Origin: Comamonadaceae bacterium
GTDB taxonomy: Bacteria > Pseudomonadota > Gammaproteobacteria > Burkholderiales > Burkholderiaceae_C
Direction of reading: 5' to 3'
Assembly (NCBI GenBank): GCA_947464665.1
Contig: CANHXV010000018.1
Span: forward strand, 1 to 19,385
DNA length: 19,385 nucleotides
Part shown: piece by piece, positions 7,123-15,057 of the stretch
How positions within the stretch are numbered: the stretch's first letter is position 1
How the letters are laid out: every line of letters begins with the position of its first letter
The notes under the pieces: model-generated
Seen by the model: only the letters and a program-made list of their open reading frames with translations
Database searches by the model: none
Told to the model about the DNA's origin: nothing
Position numbers and translations under genes: made by a program

Positions 7123-8370
7123 ATGACAGTGAATCTTCAAGCCCCCAATCCCGAGCATGTCTTGGCCGTTCCGGGTGTTCGCTTAGGCATTGCACAAGCG
7201 GGCGTTCGCAAAGTGGGGCGCAAAGACCTCACTGTGATTTTGCTAGATGAGGGCAGTGCGGTGGCGGGTGTCTTGACGCAAAACCGCTTTTGCGCTGCGC
7301 CTGTTCAAATTTGCCGCGATCATTTACAGCAAGTGAATCCTTCGCAAGCAGATACACAGATTCGTGCTTTGATCATCAACACGGGCAACGCCAATGCAGG
7401 CACAGGTGCCAAAGGCTTGGCCGATGCGCGTGCAACTTCTGAAGCGCTGGCCGCGCTTCTTAAGCTTAAACCGCAGCAAGTGTTGCCGTTCTCGACGGGC
7501 GTGATCATGGAAAACTTGCCTGTCGATCGCATCGTGGCGGGCATGCCTGCCGCCATTGCCGACGCACAGGCAAAGCACTGGGCCAAGGCGGCTGAAGGCA
7601 TCATGACCACCGACACAGTGCCCAAGGCTTTCAGCGCGCAAGTCAGGTTGTCCGGCCAGACCGTCACTGTCACCGGCATTAGCAAGGGCGCAGGCATGAT
7701 TCGCCCTAACATGGCCACCATGCTGGGTTTCTTGGCCACCGATGCCAACATCGACCCCATCTTGTTACCCGCATTGGCCACTGACATGGCCAATGCTTCC
7801 TTCAATCGCATCACGATTGATGGCGACACTTCGACCAATGATTCCTTCATCGTCATGGCCACGCGCAAAGCGGCGCACCCTGTTATTTCCTCTTGGGATT
7901 CAGCAGATGCCCAAACTCTTCGTACTGCGCTGATGTCTGTCGCGCAAAAATTGGCGCACGCCATTGTGAGAGATGGCGAGGGCGCTACCAAGTTCATGAC
8001 TGTTCGCGTTGAAGGCGGCAAGACGACTGAGGAGTGTCTTTTGGCTGCCTATGCCATTGCACATTCACCCTTGGTCAAAACGGCTTTCTTTGCCAGTGAT
8101 CCTAACTTAGGACGCATTCTGGCGGCTGTCGGCTACGCTGGCATTGACGATCTCGATCAGGACTTGATAGGTCTTTATTTGGACGACGTCTGTGTGGTTC
8201 AAAACGGGGGGCGCAACCCTGCCTACCAAGAAGCCGACGGACAACGTGTCATGAAGCAAAGTGAAATCACCATCAAAGTGCAACTCGGACGCGGTGAAGC
8301 CTTTGACACAGTTTGGACCTGTGATTTGAGCCACGACTATGTATCCATCAATGCAGACTATCGATCATGA
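7123..8370 (+). CDS. argJ: Bifunctional ornithine acetyltransferase / N-acetylglutamate synthase
   Basis: The product has 415 residues. ArgJ moves the acetyl group from N-acetylornithine to glutamate, recycling it in arginine synthesis; the bifunctional form can also use acetyl-CoA. The precursor cleaves itself before a conserved threonine into alpha and beta chains; here that residue is Thr199 in KGAGMIRPNMATMLGF, and it becomes the catalytic nucleophile of the beta chain. GDTSTND and the C-terminal segment SHDYVSINADYRS are also typical. ATG 7123 has AAGAGG about six bases upstream. The gene follows secA by nine bases and overlaps the next gene by ATGA (8367-8370), so translation is probably coupled. 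The secA-argJ order is also found in pseudomonads. Confidence 0.97.
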   Translation: MTVNLQAPNPEHVLAVPGVRLGIAQAGVRKVGRKDLTVILLDEGSAVAGVLTQNRFCAAPVQICRDHLQQVNPSQADTQIRALIINTGNANAGTGAKGLADARATSEALAALLKLKPQQVLPFSTGVIMENLPVDRIVAGMPAAIADAQAKHWAKAAEGIMTTDTVPKAFSAQVRLSGQTVTVTGISKGAGMIRPNMATMLGFLATDANIDPILLPALATDMANASFNRITIDGDTSTNDSFIVMATRKAAHPVISSWDSADAQTLRTALMSVAQKLAHAIVRDGEGATKFMTVRVEGGKTTEECLLAAYAIAHSPLVKTAFFASDPNLGRILAAVGYAGIDDLDQDLIGLYLDDVCVVQNGGRNPAYQEADGQRVMKQSEITIKVQLGRGEAFDTVWTCDLSHDYVSINADYRS

Positions 8371-9263
8371 GTAACGCCATTGAAAAACTTTTAGAACGTG
8401 CTGTGCTCATGATGGAGCGCATTGAACGCGTTCTGCCTCAGCCCTTAAGCGAGCCCGATTGGCATGAGGCCATTGCTTGGCGCTATCGAAAGCGTGCATC
8501 AGGCCATGGTGTCTTAGAAGCTGTGCGCCATGTGTCAGACATGAACCTGGCTGACTTGCAGGAAATTGAGGGGCAGAAAGAAAAGTTGCAACAAAATACC
8601 TTGCAATTTGTACAAGGCTTGCCGGCCAACAATGTCCTCCTCACAGGTTCACGGGGTACCGGTAAATCTTCATTGATCAAAGCTTGTTTGAATGCCTACG
8701 CGACCCAAGGTTTACGCCTCATTGAAGTCGATAAAGATGACCTGACTGATTTACCCGACATTGTCGACGTGGTCTCTGCTCGTTCAGAAAAGTTCATCAT
8801 TTTTTGCGATGACCTCAGCTTTGAAGACGGTGAAGGCGGCTACAAAGCTTTGAAGTCTATTCTCGATGGTTCGGTGGCGGCATCGACCCCCAATGTACTT
8901 ATCTACGCCACCAGCAACCGACGTCATTTGTTGCCCGAGCACATGAAGGACAACCTGACCTACACGCACACCGAAGATGGCGAAGTGCACCCCGGTGAAG
9001 TCATTGAAGAAAAAATTTCTTTGTCCGAACGCTTTGGTTTGTGGATCAGTTTCTACCCCTTCTCGCAAGATGAATACCTCGCCATCGTGGCGCAATGGCT
9101 GCGGTCTTTGGGTGCCAGCGAAGCTGTCATTCAAGCTTCTGGGCCTGAAGCCCTGGTGTGGGCCCTAGAGCGTGGCTCACGCAGTGGCCGCGTGGCTTAT
9201 CAGTTTGCGCGCGATTGTGTGGGCCGCATGGGTCAAGGCGCGTCCACTCAGCGATCTTTATGA
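8367..9263 (+). CDS. AAA+ ATPase of the DUF815 family, function unknown
   Basis: The product has 298 residues, is predicted soluble and has no signal peptide or membrane helix. An N-terminal helical part (1-85) is followed by a P-loop ATPase core: Walker A GSRGTGKS (94-101), Walker B FIIFCDDL (143-150), and a sensor-like segment YATSNRRHLLPE (180-191). Further on, SLSERFGLWISFYPF and an RSGRVAYQFARD segment are typical of the DUF815 family, which is widespread but has no established role. The start ATG overlaps the argJ stop (ATGA) and its own stop overlaps the mutT start (ATGA), so it is translated within the secA-argJ-mutT run. The family assignment rests on motif order and conserved segments from memory; a generic AAA+ ATPase is the fallback. 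Confidence 0.88.
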   Translation: MSNAIEKLLERAVLMMERIERVLPQPLSEPDWHEAIAWRYRKRASGHGVLEAVRHVSDMNLADLQEIEGQKEKLQQNTLQFVQGLPANNVLLTGSRGTGKSSLIKACLNAYATQGLRLIEVDKDDLTDLPDIVDVVSARSEKFIIFCDDLSFEDGEGGYKALKSILDGSVAASTPNVLIYATSNRRHLLPEHMKDNLTYTHTEDGEVHPGEVIEEKISLSERFGLWISFYPFSQDEYLAIVAQWLRSLGASEAVIQASGPEALVWALERGSRSGRVAYQFARDCVGRMGQGASTQRSL

Positions 9264-9757
9264 GCGAGGCCGCCGCATCTGGCCAGCCTCTGCTGGTAGC
9301 GGATGCGCATCTTCAACGTGATGGCGGACAAAATCGCAAGACAGTCGAGGTGGCTGTGGGCATCTTGATCAATGCACAAAATCAATTCTTACTCACCTCA
9401 AGACCCCCAGGCAAAGTGTACGAAGCTTACTGGGAGTTTCCGGGTGGCAAGCTAGAGGCCGGTGAAACCGTTGAACAGGCCTTAACGCGGGAACTTGAAG
9501 AAGAGCTTGGCTTGAAGATTGATGACGTTCAAATTTGGCGTCAACAATGGGTGGACTATCCGCACGCTTTGGTCAGGTTGAACTTTTGCAAGGTTCGCAG
9601 CTGGCAAGGCAACTTGGAAATGCGGGAAGGGCAACAGTTTGCTTGGCAAAGTTTGCCTGTTCAAGTGGTACCTGTTTTGCCTGGGACAGTGCCCGTTCTA
9701 ACTTGGTTGGCCGAAGAAAGTGGCTTTGTGGGTGACACACATCAGGCTTCAAGCTAG
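9260..9757 (+). CDS. mutT: 8-oxo-dGTP diphosphatase, Nudix family
   Basis: The product has 165 residues. MutT hydrolyses 8-oxo-dGTP and so prevents A-to-C transversions after oxidative damage. The Nudix box is complete at residues 63-85, with the pattern G-x5-E-x7-RELEEELGL (key residues Gly63, Glu69, Arg77, Glu78, Glu81, Glu82). The substrate-pocket region YEAYWEFPGGKLE precedes it. ATG 9260 overlaps the stop of the upstream ATPase gene (ATGA) and gives the start MSEAAASG; an upstream in-frame start at 9158 would lie wholly inside that gene and is rejected. The roughly 25-residue N-terminal extension before KTVEVAVGILIN is longer than in E. coli MutT. It converges on yacG with only seven bases between the stops. 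Confidence 0.93.
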   Translation: MSEAAASGQPLLVADAHLQRDGGQNRKTVEVAVGILINAQNQFLLTSRPPGKVYEAYWEFPGGKLEAGETVEQALTRELEEELGLKIDDVQIWRQQWVDYPHALVRLNFCKVRSWQGNLEMREGQQFAWQSLPVQVVPVLPGTVPVLTWLAEESGFVGDTHQASS

Positions 9758-9764
9758 TCCATCT

Positions 9765-9971
9765 TCATTGCAACTTGGGGTCACCAAAATGATCTTGATC
9801 GGGTGGCGTTTCTTCGGGGACTCTGAAGCTCTCATTGGCCCAAGCACCCAGATCAATGCCTTTGCATCGTGCGCTGCAGAAGGGACGGTAGACATTTTGT
9901 GAGCTGAAAAGGCTAGGGCCGCTGCAGGTGGGGCACTTCACTTGTTTGGGTTTGGCGGATGGCTCGCTCAT
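9765..9971 (-). CDS. yacG: DNA gyrase inhibitor YacG, zinc-binding
   Basis: The product has 68 residues. YacG proteins bind a zinc ion and, in E. coli, inhibit DNA gyrase by binding GyrB. The zinc site is CPTC followed by CSARC (four cysteines), and the downstream segment KGIDLGAWANESFRVP is the family hallmark (normally DLGxWA). The C-terminal tail is acidic and Pro-rich. I chose ATG at 9969-9971, which has AAAGAGA a few bases upstream and gives a length close to the usual 65 residues; an in-frame GTG at 10002-10004, directly after the zapD stop, would add 11 residues. It is the last gene of the pilBCD-coaE-zapD-yacG run, and the coaE-zapD-yacG order is the same as in E. coli. Confidence 0.93.
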   Translation of the reverse strand: MSEPSAKPKQVKCPTCSGPSLFSSQNVYRPFCSARCKGIDLGAWANESFRVPEETPPDQDHFGDPKLQ

Positions 9972-10005
9972 GGGTCTCTTTGCCAAGTCAGACTGCGCCT
10001 GCACT

Positions 10006-10761
10006 TTAAGCGCAGAGCGTCATTTCAAAGGGGGTGTCTTCCTTGTTGGCAATCAATTTGCCATCGGCTGTTTGTTGCATCAACCGAATGACCACCAGCA
10101 ATCTGTTGCAGCTGATCTCGGGTGTGAGGTTCAAACTGTCGTCAATTCGCAAACGGAGCAATTGAAAATTACGGCCTTGCGGTAAATTTTGTTGAAGCTG
10201 CCCCCCCGTTGCCATGACCTTTTGAGTGCTGCCAGATTCGCGCATCATTTTGAGAATGAGTTGAATCGCATTGGCCAAAGGTGCAAAGTGTTGCGACCAT
10301 TCGAGCAAATTAGCCTGCCTGTCAGCAGGTTCATGGTGTTGCCATGCGTGGTAGGCTGGTAAGTCAAATTCACAGGTTCCGCCGGGAATGGCTGTACGGC
10401 TTCGAATGCTGTTGAGAAATTCACTTTCACCCAAAGAACTGCCCATTTTTCCAACCATGCTGTTGAGCGATTCGAAGCGTTGTTCGAGTTGAGCAATCAC
10501 CAGATCAAGCGCCTTCTCTGAAATGGAGGGGTTACCACGGTAACTGTTGAGTTGCTGCTTGTGCCGCTCGATGTCTTTGAGAATATCTGATTTCAATTCA
10601 GACCGAGAACCTACTTCCATGATTTCAAAAATCGTGGTGAGCGCGTAATGGTGATCTAGTGCCTCGGAACGCTGACTCAATTGGTTAAAGCGTGCAAACA
10701 AATGCTGCAGACGCAAATAGGTCCGAGTTCGTTCGTTGAGGGGGTATTCGTAAAGTATCAC
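10006..10761 (-). CDS. zapD: Cell division protein ZapD
   Basis: The product is 251 residues, soluble, mostly helical at the N-terminus and beta-rich at the C-terminus. It belongs to the ZapD (DUF1342) family, which cross-links FtsZ filaments and stabilises the Z ring. Characteristic segments are YEYPLNERTRTYLRLQHLF near the N-terminus, which is very typical, and QLLRLRIDDSLNLTPEIS and NRLLVVIRLM in the C-terminal part. The start is GTG at 10759-10761 (product MILYEYP); no better start is present before the conserved region. It lies 22 bases after coaE on the same strand and is followed directly by yacG. Length and order match the E. coli coaE-zapD-yacG operon. Confidence 0.95.
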   Translation of the reverse strand: MILYEYPLNERTRTYLRLQHLFARFNQLSQRSEALDHHYALTTIFEIMEVGSRSELKSDILKDIERHKQQLNSYRGNPSISEKALDLVIAQLEQRFESLNSMVGKMGSSLGESEFLNSIRSRTAIPGGTCEFDLPAYHAWQHHEPADRQANLLEWSQHFAPLANAIQLILKMMRESGSTQKVMATGGQLQQNLPQGRNFQLLRLRIDDSLNLTPEISCNRLLVVIRLMQQTADGKLIANKEDTPFEMTLCA

Positions 10762-10783
10762 GCTGCGTCTTTCCGTGCCGAGA

Positions 10784-11398
10784 TCATAGCTCGAAGCGGG
10801 CCATCATTTCATGGACCCGTTGTTTCAGATGGGCTAAATCGATGCCTTCATTGAAAATGACAGCATCGGCGCTGTCCAAGCGCTGTTGCCGGCTGGCTTG
10901 CTGAGAAATGATCTGCTCGATTTCAGCTCGCCCCAACTGATTTCTGCTCATAACCCTCTGAATTTGAGTTTCTAATTCACAGTCGACCACGCAGACCCAG
11001 TCAACTTGGCGCCGCCAGCGTTCGCCAGACTCTACCAACAAGGGCACGTCATAGACCAAACAGGCATGACCCGCTGAAATGGCGGTATTGCTCTCTTCTT
11101 GAAGGACTAGCCCAACCAGTGGGTGAATGATGGCCTCGAGTCGGCGCTTGCTTTGGAGGTCCGAAAAGACCAGTGCGCGCATGGCTGCTCGGTCCATGGC
11201 GCCGTCAGGGGTTATCAGTTGTTCGCCAAATTCAGCCAAGATAGCAGGAATGGCGCGTCCTCCAGGCAGGGTGAGAGACCGGGAAATGGCATCTGCGTCC
11301 ATAACGGCGGCGCCCGCGCTGGCCATGATGCTGGCTACCGTACTTTTGCCGCTGCCAATGCCGCCCGTCAGGCCCAGTCGAATTGGCTTGCGGCTCAA
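10784..11398 (-). CDS. coaE: Dephospho-CoA kinase
   Basis: The product has 204 residues. It phosphorylates the 3'-hydroxyl of the ribose of dephospho-CoA, the last step in coenzyme A synthesis. The Walker A motif GLTGGIGSGKST (9-20) lies at the N-terminus, followed by DADAISRSLTLPGG, which contacts substrate, HPLV of the lid and CoA-binding region, and YDVPLLVESG. The only start before the Walker A motif is TTG at 11396-11398, with GGGAG nine bases upstream inside the end of pilD; the next ATG would remove the P-loop. It starts four bases after pilD, so it is part of the pilBCD operon and translation is probably coupled. Confidence 0.95.
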   Translation of the reverse strand: MSRKPIRLGLTGGIGSGKSTVASIMASAGAAVMDADAISRSLTLPGGRAIPAILAEFGEQLITPDGAMDRAAMRALVFSDLQSKRRLEAIIHPLVGLVLQEESNTAISAGHACLVYDVPLLVESGERWRRQVDWVCVVDCELETQIQRVMSRNQLGRAEIEQIISQQASRQQRLDSADAVIFNEGIDLAHLKQRVHEMMARFEL

Positions 11399-11402
11399 CG
11401 GG

Positions 11403-12266
11403 TCAAGCTCCCATGGAAATGCCTAAAAAGAAACATGCGAATCCAGAAAAGGCTAAAAAAGGTCCAAAAGCGAAGTGCCCATTGTGACCCAGTTGTCCTC
11501 GAATTTTTTGGATGACCCCAAAAATCAGCCCAGAAACAGAGGCCAACAAGAGCAAAGGCAAAAGGCTCCAAACGCCCACCCAGGCGCCTAGCGCGGCCAG
11601 CAATTTGAGATCTCCCTGCCCCATGCCCTCTTTGCCCGCAATTCGCTCAAAGCCCCAGCTGACCAGCCATAGAAGCCCATAGCCTAAGACAGCACCAGCA
11701 ACTGAATGCACGAGCAGGGTGGGGGTGAGCGAAATGGCGCTACCAATGAGGCCCACCCACAGCAAGGCTTGCGTGAGAAGGTCTGGAAGTAGGAATGTTT
11801 CGGCATCAATCCAAGCCAAGGCTAAAAGCGCAGCGCAGAAAAAAGCTCCTAACATGGCTGAATAGCCAAAACCGAACTTGAGGAGAGACATGCAAAACAA
11901 CGCAGCTGTGATGATCTCGACCAAGGGGTAGCGAGAAGAAATGGTCTGATTGCAATGTTTGCAACGACCAAAGCTTAAACAGTAAGACACTACGGGAATG
12001 AGTTCGTACCAGCGAAGAGTTTGAAGACAGTGTGGGCAGTGAGATCGTGGCGTGAGCAAATTGAAACCATCGGAGTCACTTTCGTCAGCCCTCAAAATCA
12101 TGATCGGCAATCGGTGAATGAGCACATTCACAAAACTGCCAATGACAAGGCCCATGGCAACCACCCACAAGATTTGTGCCAAACTGACTTCTGCCGAAGA
12201 GGGCAATACCCAGCCCATGGTGTCAGGGGACAACCACAATGGAGGCCATGCAGTGGTGATGTTCAA
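11403..12266 (-). CDS. pilD: Type IV prepilin peptidase / N-methyltransferase
   Basis: The product has 287 residues and many hydrophobic helices. PilD cleaves the leader of prepilins and pseudopilins at the inner membrane and methylates the new N-terminus. The sequence shows GSFVNVLIHRLP (43-54), the cytoplasmic zinc site with two CxxC pairs (Cys77, Cys80, Cys102, Cys105), and the two catalytic aspartates Asp154 (in AWIDAETFLLPD) and Asp219 (in GMGQGDLKLLAALGAW). The start TTG at 12264-12266 overlaps the pilC stop (TTGA) and has AGGA eight bases upstream; an ATG at residue 17 is the alternative. It is a full-length enzyme of the bifunctional type, because the zinc domain is present. Confidence 0.96.
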   Translation of the reverse strand: MNITTAWPPLWLSPDTMGWVLPSSAEVSLAQILWVVAMGLVIGSFVNVLIHRLPIMILRADESDSDGFNLLTPRSHCPHCLQTLRWYELIPVVSYCLSFGRCKHCNQTISSRYPLVEIITAALFCMSLLKFGFGYSAMLGAFFCAALLALAWIDAETFLLPDLLTQALLWVGLIGSAISLTPTLLVHSVAGAVLGYGLLWLVSWGFERIAGKEGMGQGDLKLLAALGAWVGVWSLLPLLLLASVSGLIFGVIQKIRGQLGHNGHFAFGPFLAFSGFACFFLGISMGA

Positions 12267-13387
12267 AAGACTTGTCCTAGGTTGAAGATGGGCATGTACA
12301 AGGCCAACAAAATGCCACCGATGAGTGTGCCCAGAACCACCATGATGACAGGCTCGAGAAGTGTCGACAGATTGCCAATTTGTTGATTCACATCTGACTC
12401 CATCAGTTTGGCAGCACGTTCAAGCATGGTATCTAGTGACCCCGTTTCTTCGCCAATGGCGCACATCTGAATGGTCATGGCAGAGAACAAGTTGGATTTT
12501 GACATGGCCTTGCTCAAACTTTGCCCTTCTTGAATGCGTTCTGTCATTTCAAGCGTGGCTTGTGCCAAATTAGGCGAGACACTTGCAGCAGTAGCAGGCG
12601 CTAGTGCTTCGGCCAAAGGTATGCCTGCCTGCAGCAAAGCCGATAAAGTTTGTGTCCATTTGACGATCATGGCGTTTTGCAAAAGCGGGCCCATAACCGG
12701 AATGTGAAAGATCATTTTTTCGAAAAGAATTTGAAATTTCAAGGATCTTTGGTGCGCCCTACTTAGCAAGATTGTGAATGCCAAAAGTGCCCCAAAAAGA
12801 ATGTCAGCCCATTGACCCACCCAAAGGCTCAGGTTGATCAATTGTTGCGTTGCCCAAGGCAAAGACGCGCCCATGCTTTTGAAAACATCTTCAAAGACAG
12901 GCACCACCCAAAGCAAGATCACCACCAACACCATGACAGCAATGAGCAATATGCTGACTGGATAAATGAGTGCATTTTTGAGTTTGGCTTTCAAGGCGGC
13001 ATGGGCTTCAAGAGTGTCTGCCAAGCGGTTTAAAATTTTGTCCAAGATGCCAGCTGACTCGCCTGCGTGCAATAAACTGCAGTAATGCTGATTGAAAACC
13101 TGAGGGTGTTTTTGAAAAGCCGTGTGCAGCGACTGGCCTGCATTGACTTCGGTGCGCAGTGCTTGCAAAGTATCACCAAAGGCCTTTTGATGGGCGCGAG
13201 ACCCCACGATGTTTTGACTGAGCAATTCAAACGCCTGAGACAGGGGAATGCCAGCGCTCATGAGGGCTGACCATTGCCGTGTGAAAACGCTGAGTGTTTG
13301 GGCTGGCACAGGCTTGCTTTTGAATTTGCGAATGGGGGCAGTGTGCCGCCTGGCCACTGCCCGTGAGAGGGCGGCATCAAGCGACAT
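12263..13387 (-). CDS. pilC: Type IV pilus inner-membrane platform protein PilC
   Basis: The product has about 374 residues. It is the polytopic platform protein on which the PilB ATPase acts to assemble pilin subunits. There are two repeated T2SF domains. The first (about 30-155) has FTRQWSALMSAGIPLSQAF and HAGESAGILDKIL; the second (about 235-360) has WTQTLSALLQAGIPLAEAL and IGEETGSLDTMLERAA. Membrane helices lie around 130-155, 185-205 and at the C-terminus. The start at ATG 13385-13387 (MSLDAALSR) overlaps the pilB end by 11 bases; the longer open frame to 13510 would lie inside pilB and is rejected. The N-terminus is slightly shorter than in typical PilC, but all functional domains are present. 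Confidence 0.95.
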   Translation of the reverse strand: MSLDAALSRAVARRHTAPIRKFKSKPVPAQTLSVFTRQWSALMSAGIPLSQAFELLSQNIVGSRAHQKAFGDTLQALRTEVNAGQSLHTAFQKHPQVFNQHYCSLLHAGESAGILDKILNRLADTLEAHAALKAKLKNALIYPVSILLIAVMVLVVILLWVVPVFEDVFKSMGASLPWATQQLINLSLWVGQWADILFGALLAFTILLSRAHQRSLKFQILFEKMIFHIPVMGPLLQNAMIVKWTQTLSALLQAGIPLAEALAPATAASVSPNLAQATLEMTERIQEGQSLSKAMSKSNLFSAMTIQMCAIGEETGSLDTMLERAAKLMESDVNQQIGNLSTLLEPVIMVVLGTLIGGILLALYMPIFNLGQVF

Positions 13388-14645
13388 CGGTGTGAGCCAG
13401 AACTTCGGACAAAGAGGTGATACCCATCGAGGCTTGGAGAAGTCCTGCATGGCGCAGTGTATTGACACCCTCTTTTTCAGCTTGCGCTGCCAGTTCAGAG
13501 CCACTGGCATTTTGCAAAATCAAATGTTGCATTGCTGAAGTGATTGGCATGACTTGGAACAAACCAATCCGGCCCCAGTAGCCCCTGTGACATTGAGAGC
13601 AGCCTTTTGCTGCATAAAAATGGTGTTGTGGTGAGGCTTGATCGGCGAAAGATTTCAAGCCTAATTCTTGAAGCCGTTGAGGTGACACACTGATGGGTGT
13701 GCGGCAATGAACGCACAAGCGGCGCACCAAGCGCTGTGCAGATATGAGGCTGATGCTGGATGCCAAGTTGTAGGTGGCAACGCCCATGTTGCGAAGACGA
13801 ACCAAAGCGCTTGGTGCGTCTTGTGTATGCAAAGTGGACAGCACCAAATGGCCTGTTTGCGAAGCCTTGATCACAATGTCTGCCGTTTCATGGTCTCTGA
13901 TTTCCCCCACCATGAGAATGTCGGGGTCTTGGCGCAAAAAGGCACGAAGTGATGTGGCGAAATTAAGGCCAATTCTTTCTTTCACATTGACTTGATTGAT
14001 GCCTGGCAGTTGAATTTCAGAGGGATCTTCTACGCTTGCAATGTTCACCTCTGTCCGGTTGAGTACATTCAAGCAGGCATACAACGATTGAGACTTGCCT
14101 GAACCTGTGGGCCCTGTGACCAAAACCATGCCATGAGGTTTTTGAATGGCTTCAAGCAGTTTTTGTTTGTCGGTCGTGCCATAACCCAAATGATCTAAAT
14201 TGAGCTTGGCCAAATCGGTTGATAAAATGCGCACCACAATCTTTTCGCCGAAGAGCGTTGGCAAGGTACTCACCCGCAAATTGAGACGTTGTGCATTTTG
14301 AAGACCCAGGTTCATGCGGCCGTCTTGTGGTACGCGCTTCTCTGCAATGTCTAAGCGCGACAAAACCTTGATGCGAGAGACGACTTGTTCTTTGAACTCA
14401 AATGGCGGCGGTGCAATTTCTTGTAAAACACCATCGACACGCAAGCGGACGCGGAAGAAGTTTTCGAAGGGCTCAAAATGGATGTCAGAGGCTCTAAGCT
14501 GGGCTGCAATTTCCCAAGTTTGCTGCAGATAGTGAACAACAGGCGCTTCAGGTGGCGTGGGCAGTTTGCCGGATTGATAGGTTGCCATCTGAAGCCATTT
14601 CATAAGAACAGGGCATTCAATGATGCGTGCATTTTGGCTGTTCAA
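13377..14645 (-). CDS. pilB: Type IV pilus assembly ATPase, N-terminally short
   Basis: The product is at most 422 residues, against about 570 in typical PilB. The ATPase core is complete: ASDIHFEPFE (52-61) and RVRLRVDGVL of the N2 domain, Walker A GPTGSGKS (178-185), the Asp box SVEDPSEI (204-211), Walker B DILMVGE (242-248), a His box STLHTQDAPSAL, and the tetracysteine zinc site (Cys311, Cys314, Cys349, Cys352). The N-terminal MshEN / T2SSE_N domain of about 150 residues is absent: an in-frame TAG stands six bases before the TTG start at 14643-14645, and the next gene on the other strand begins 115 bases away. AGGA precedes the TTG; ATG at residues 15 and 20 are alternatives. It begins the pilBCD-coaE-zapD-yacG operon. 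Confidence 0.93.
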   Translation of the reverse strand: MNSQNARIIECPVLMKWLQMATYQSGKLPTPPEAPVVHYLQQTWEIAAQLRASDIHFEPFENFFRVRLRVDGVLQEIAPPPFEFKEQVVSRIKVLSRLDIAEKRVPQDGRMNLGLQNAQRLNLRVSTLPTLFGEKIVVRILSTDLAKLNLDHLGYGTTDKQKLLEAIQKPHGMVLVTGPTGSGKSQSLYACLNVLNRTEVNIASVEDPSEIQLPGINQVNVKERIGLNFATSLRAFLRQDPDILMVGEIRDHETADIVIKASQTGHLVLSTLHTQDAPSALVRLRNMGVATYNLASSISLISAQRLVRRLCVHCRTPISVSPQRLQELGLKSFADQASPQHHFYAAKGCSQCHRGYWGRIGLFQVMPITSAMQHLILQNASGSELAAQAEKEGVNTLRHAGLLQASMGITSLSEVLAHTDVA

Positions 14646-14759
14646 ACAGTCCTAACTCGAAATGCAAGAATTTGTGCGCTGGTATGTCGGCCAGCTTGTT
14701 CTATTTAGAAAATTCAATCAAAATGACATCTGTTTCAATGCAAGTATTGCGAGGAACTC

Positions 14760-15032
14760 ATGAAACTACTGATCATTTTGACCATGCTGGGTGCTGTCAA
14801 TGCCTATGCTAGCGACCCACCCAAAGCGAATGACAAAAAAGCACCAGAAAGATCGGTTGTTCCGGAGCGCATCACCCGGCCTAAATCAACACCAGAATCT
14901 TTGCCCCAGCCATTAGAGAAAAAGAGCACGCTAGACGTTTGCCCCAAATATGAGTACAAGGAAAGGGATTCTAAAATTGTTTGCTTGATCAAACCTGCGG
15001 GCGGCGAGAAACCCAAACCCGCGGCCAAATGA
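14760..15032 (+). CDS. Small secreted Pro/Lys-rich protein, unknown
   Basis: I do not recognise this family. The product has 90 residues: a signal peptide (1-17, cleavage after NAYA) and a mature part of about 73 residues rich in Pro, Lys and Glu with little predicted structure. It contains a DPP motif just after the cleavage site (19-21) and two cysteines, Cys61 and Cys75, that could form a disulfide in the periplasm. GAGGA stands about five bases before ATG 14760, a good ribosome binding site, which makes this a real gene. A weak promoter (TTGTTC 14696, CAAAAT 14719) is possible in the 114-base spacer shared with pilB. It converges with yebC, 25 bases apart, with no clear terminator between them. 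Confidence 0.7.
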   Translation: MKLLIILTMLGAVNAYASDPPKANDKKAPERSVVPERITRPKSTPESLPQPLEKKSTLDVCPKYEYKERDSKIVCLIKPAGGEKPKPAAK

Positions 15033-15057
15033 CCCCTGGGATCAGCTGTATGGGGGA

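Noticed and set aside
7320..8021. Long open frame of 233 codons on the minus strand inside argJ
   Set aside because: It is a shadow of the argJ coding frame with low-complexity composition; argJ on the plus strand has all family motifs.
15033..15057. CCCC...GGGG pairing between the small secreted gene and yebC, considered as a bidirectional terminator
   Set aside because: It has only four base pairs with a loop of about 15 bases and no T tract on either strand.
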